Shown here piece after piece: positions 6,059 to 8,084 of a DNA stretch of 8,084 nucleotides. The stretch is from Lachnospiraceae bacterium (GTDB taxonomy: Bacteria; Bacillota_A; Clostridia; Lachnospirales; Lachnospiraceae). The DNA lies in contig DMAZ01000042.1 of the NCBI GenBank assembly GCA_003446335.1, forward strand, positions 1 through 8,084. Reading direction: 5' to 3'. The position numbers were made by a program, and so were the translations under genes. The notes below the pieces were generated by a model. The model did no database searches and was not told the origin of the DNA. It worked only from the letters and a program-made list of their open reading frames with translations. Positions within the stretch are counted from its first letter, which is position 1; each line of letters starts with the position of its first letter.

Positions 6059-7087
6059 ATGGGCTACATTCTGACAAGAGAAGGTTTTGACAAGGTCCTG
6101 TCCGAACTGGGGAGGACATACAGGCTTTACGCGCCTGTGCGTAAAACCGGGGAAGGCCGGTTTACCGACACCGACGTCATCCGCTATGATTTTGTGAATT
6201 CTGTAGAAGAGATGGAACTGGATCAGAAATCGGATTATGCTTTTAAGGAGATCCTGACACCGCTTTCTGAGACGCTGTTCTTTTTTACGGAAAGTGAGGT
6301 CAAGACGGCAGACCGGGATGCGCGTGAAGCGATCATCTTTGTGAAAAGCTGTGATATGCATGCAGTAAAACGACTTGACCAGATCTATCTGGATAATACA
6401 TTTGCCGATCCTTTCTACAAAGAGATCAGGGAGCGTGTCCATTTTGTGCTGCTGGGTTGCCCGAAGTCGGGTGAAGACTGTTTCTGCGTCGATATGGGAA
6501 CGAACCGGACGGCGGACGGATACTGGTTTTCTGTGGACAGAACAGAAGACGGTGGGTTTGCCTGTGATGTTCCGGAGGAGTCTCTTGCAGAACTGTTCGA
6601 AAAAAACAGCGCAGCAGAGCAGCGTGTTGAGCCGAAATATGTGACGGAGAATGCTGTGCATGTCACGATCCCGGATGAGATCCCGTCCGGTATTTACAAA
6701 AACTCTGTGTGGGATGAGTACAGTGCACGCTGCATCGGGTGCGGCCGCTGCAATTTTGCCTGTCCCACCTGCACCTGCTATACCATGCAGGATGTTTTTT
6801 ACACCGATAACGGGAAAGTCGGCGAACGCCGCAGAGTCGGGGCGTCCTGTATGGTGGACGGCTATACCAATGTGGCCGGCGGAGGTGAGTACCGCCGTAC
6901 GAAAGGTGAGCGTATGCGGTTTAAAGTGCTTCATAAGATCCTGGATTTCAAGAAGCGGTTTGGCTATCAGATGTGTGTCGGGTGCGGCCGCTGTGACAGG
7001 ATCTGTCCGGAATATATCTCCTTTTCTGCCTGTATCAATAAAGTAAACAAGGCAGTAGAAGAAATGAAAGAAGGGGAGGTGAATTGA
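6059..7087 (+). CDS. asrA: Anaerobic sulfite reductase subunit A
   Basis: A 342-residue protein matching AsrA in length and layout. The N-terminal domain begins YILTREGFDKVLSEL and includes VKSCDMHAVKRLDQIY (95-110). Two [4Fe-4S] motifs follow: C225-IGC-GRC-NFAC235-P and C306-VGC-GRC-DRIC316-P. This arrangement also occurs in the HdrB/hydrogenase beta-subunit relatives to which AsrA belongs. Extra cysteines at 98, 134, 141, 143, 238 and 240 may hold further clusters. In the known Salmonella enzyme AsrA carries electrons from the flavoprotein AsrB to the siroheme subunit AsrC for the six-electron reduction of sulfite to sulfide, in the cytoplasm. GGAGGGG (6047-6053) precedes the ATG by 5 bases. 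The 55-base gap upstream shows neither a terminator nor a convincing promoter, so it is probably read with the upstream genes. Confidence 0.93.
   Translation: MGYILTREGFDKVLSELGRTYRLYAPVRKTGEGRFTDTDVIRYDFVNSVEEMELDQKSDYAFKEILTPLSETLFFFTESEVKTADRDAREAIIFVKSCDMHAVKRLDQIYLDNTFADPFYKEIRERVHFVLLGCPKSGEDCFCVDMGTNRTADGYWFSVDRTEDGGFACDVPEESLAELFEKNSAAEQRVEPKYVTENAVHVTIPDEIPSGIYKNSVWDEYSARCIGCGRCNFACPTCTCYTMQDVFYTDNGKVGERRRVGASCMVDGYTNVAGGGEYRRTKGERMRFKVLHKILDFKKRFGYQMCVGCGRCDRICPEYISFSACINKVNKAVEEMKEGEVN
7073..7080 (+). promoter_or_regulatory. Ribosome site of asrB within the end of asrA
   Basis: GGGGAGGT lies inside the end of asrA. It could serve the ATG at 7090 (about 9-10 bases away) or a TTG at 7084 (about 4 bases away, overlapping the asrA stop). 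ATG 7090 is preferred and gives 272 residues, the size I recall for AsrB. Confidence 0.6.
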
Positions 7088-7089
7088 AG

Positions 7090-7908
7090 ATGGAAAAAAC
7101 GAATGTGTCTATGAATATTCAGGATAATCCTTATGTGCCGTTTTCCTCCAGAATTCTGGAAGTCATCAGGCATACACAGAAGGAATACACCTTCCGCATG
7201 GAATACTCCGGAGATGTAAAACCCGGACAGTTTTTTGAAGTATCCATACCAAAATACGGCGAAGCTCCGATCTCTGTCAGCGGGATCGGCGATCACTCTG
7301 TGGATCTCACGATCCGGCGGGTCGGCCGTGTCACAAATGAAGTCTTTGAGCACTATACGGGTCAGAGCCTTCTGATGCGCGGGCCGTACGGAAACGGGTT
7401 TGACACTTCTCTGTATGAAGAGGGTGAGGTCCTTGTCGTTGCGGGAGGCACCGGCGTATCTCCGGTCCGGGGCGTCATCGATGCATTGGCCGGGACAAAA
7501 GATGCCGGTGACAAACATGTCATCGTGGGATTCCGCAGTCCGGACGACATGCTCTTCCGGGATGATCTGAAACGCTGGGATAAAAAACTGGATCTGATCC
7601 TCACGGTCGACGGAGCTCCCGAGGGATACGAAGGAAATATCGGTCTGGTCACGAAGTTTATCCCCGAAGTTCCGATCCGTGATACGGCAAAGGCGCAGGC
7701 GGTCGTTGTCGGTCCGCCTCCGATGATGCGGTTCTCTGTCATGGGACTTCTGGAGAAGGGATTCCGGGAAGAAAACATTTGGGTCTCTCAGGAGAGAAAG
7801 ATGTGCTGCGGTCTGGGCAAGTGCGGTCACTGCCGCGTCGGAGAGAAGTATATCTGCCTGGACGGCCCGGTATTCAACTATACTGTCAGCAAAGACATGA
7901 TCGACTGA
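7090..7908 (+). CDS. asrB: Anaerobic sulfite reductase subunit B (NAD(P)H/flavin subunit)
   Basis: A 272-residue member of the ferredoxin-NADP+ reductase family, closest in layout to AsrB and PyrK. A flavin-binding barrel covers about residues 15-100, with EAPISVSG (58-65) as the flavin motif and RGPYGNGFD at 97-105. The NAD(P)H domain starts at VVAGGTGVSPVRG (116-128). The C-terminal iron-sulfur loop has C239, C240, C245, C248 and C256 in the CGLGKCGHC...CLDGPVF pattern that binds [2Fe-2S] in PyrK-like proteins. It accepts hydride from NADH and passes electrons to AsrA. It starts two bases after the asrA stop, with its ribosome site inside asrA, so the two are translationally linked. Confidence 0.93.
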   Translation: MEKTNVSMNIQDNPYVPFSSRILEVIRHTQKEYTFRMEYSGDVKPGQFFEVSIPKYGEAPISVSGIGDHSVDLTIRRVGRVTNEVFEHYTGQSLLMRGPYGNGFDTSLYEEGEVLVVAGGTGVSPVRGVIDALAGTKDAGDKHVIVGFRSPDDMLFRDDLKRWDKKLDLILTVDGAPEGYEGNIGLVTKFIPEVPIRDTAKAQAVVVGPPPMMRFSVMGLLEKGFREENIWVSQERKMCCGLGKCGHCRVGEKYICLDGPVFNYTVSKDMID

Positions 7909-7948
7909 AAACGCGTTTGGATGGACGGACACGGAGGAGAATAAGTTC

Positions 7949-8084
7949 ATGGGTATTGATGTAAATCTGAAAAAACTGAAAAAAAACGCGTTCCGCTATT
8001 CTAAAGTGCGGGGCGAAACCGCGTCACGAGTACGTATTCCCGGCGGCGTCATCAGTGCGAAGGCCATGCTGCGAGTTACCGAGA
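7949..8084 (+). CDS. asrC: Anaerobic sulfite reductase subunit C, N-terminal fragment
   Basis: The ATG at 7949 is preceded by GGAGG (7933-7937). Forty-five codons are visible before the right edge. The peptide begins MGIDVNLKKLKKNAFRYSKV and continues with RGE, then RVRIPGG, the conserved start of AsrC-type siroheme/[4Fe-4S] sulfite reductases; the catalytic siroheme cysteines lie beyond the window. AsrC reduces sulfite to sulfide with electrons from AsrB through AsrA, and siroheme enzymes of this kind can often reduce nitrite as well. It lies 40 bases after asrB in the standard asrABC order. The fragment is too short to tell apart AsrC subtypes. Confidence 0.88.
   Translation, partial: MGIDVNLKKLKKNAFRYSKVRGETASRVRIPGGVISAKAMLRVTE

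Noticed and set aside
6735..6993. Exact 16-base repeat (6735-6750 and 6978-6993) containing GCGGCCGC.
   Set aside because: Both copies encode the G-C-G-R-C part of the two [4Fe-4S] motifs of AsrA; the similarity follows from the protein motif.
5960..7950. Two open frames of over 320 codons on the minus strand opposite asrA and asrB.
   Set aside because: They mirror well-supported asr genes and look compositionally like antisense frames, rich in His and Arg with no domain.
7908..7992. AAAACGCGTT present at 7908-7917 and 7983-7992, the first copy inside a 10-base palindrome.
   Set aside because: The second copy lies within asrC codons (Lys-Asn-Ala-Phe), and the first is too short to form a terminator and has no T-run. 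It is probably chance.
1..8084. CRISPR arrays, tRNA or rRNA genes, insertion sequences and riboswitches.
   Set aside because: No spaced repeats, cloverleaf arms, transposase motifs or known aptamer cores were seen on either strand.

Overview
The window comes from an anaerobic Firmicute, most likely a Lachnospiraceae/Clostridium-type gut bacterium. The signs are roughly even base composition, strong GGAGG-type ribosome sites, a clostridial Crp/Fnr regulator with a C-x3-C-x-FH motif, an AsrABC sulfite reductase, and a BspA-like leucine-rich-repeat protein. The assignment is by eye and tentative at genus level.

Left side (1-1089, minus strand): the first codons of a BspA-like LRR protein that runs off the left edge, with a possible promoter; a decayed remnant of an MFS transporter; and a Crp/Fnr-family regulator. 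The regulator is transcribed divergently from a plus-strand operon. The 173-base divergent region (1090-1262) holds a perfect 6-4-6 palindrome. It is centred about 41.5 bases upstream of the predicted operon start, the classical class II activator position, and it overlaps the -35 region of the regulator's own promoter.

Right side (1263 to the end, plus strand): seven tightly packed genes with no visible terminator between them. Module 1 is a soluble molybdopterin enzyme of the nitrate-reductase branch, a four-cluster ferredoxin-like protein, and an FAD/NAD(P)H oxidoreductase. Together they read as an NAD(P)H -> FAD -> Fe-S -> Mo electron chain. A ten-helix TDT/SLAC1/TehA-type anion channel follows. 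Module 2 is asrA, asrB and the start of asrC, the NADH-linked anaerobic siroheme sulfite reductase, cut by the right edge.

The layout suggests a single Crp/Fnr-controlled unit in which a Mo oxidoreductase makes, or works beside, a small oxyanion that the channel moves and the siroheme enzyme reduces by six electrons. Two readings fit. One is nitrate -> nitrite -> ammonia, with Asr acting on nitrite. The other is a sulfur oxyanion -> sulfite -> sulfide. The sequence alone does not decide between them. The combination of these two modules with an anion channel and the operator geometry are the most interesting points.
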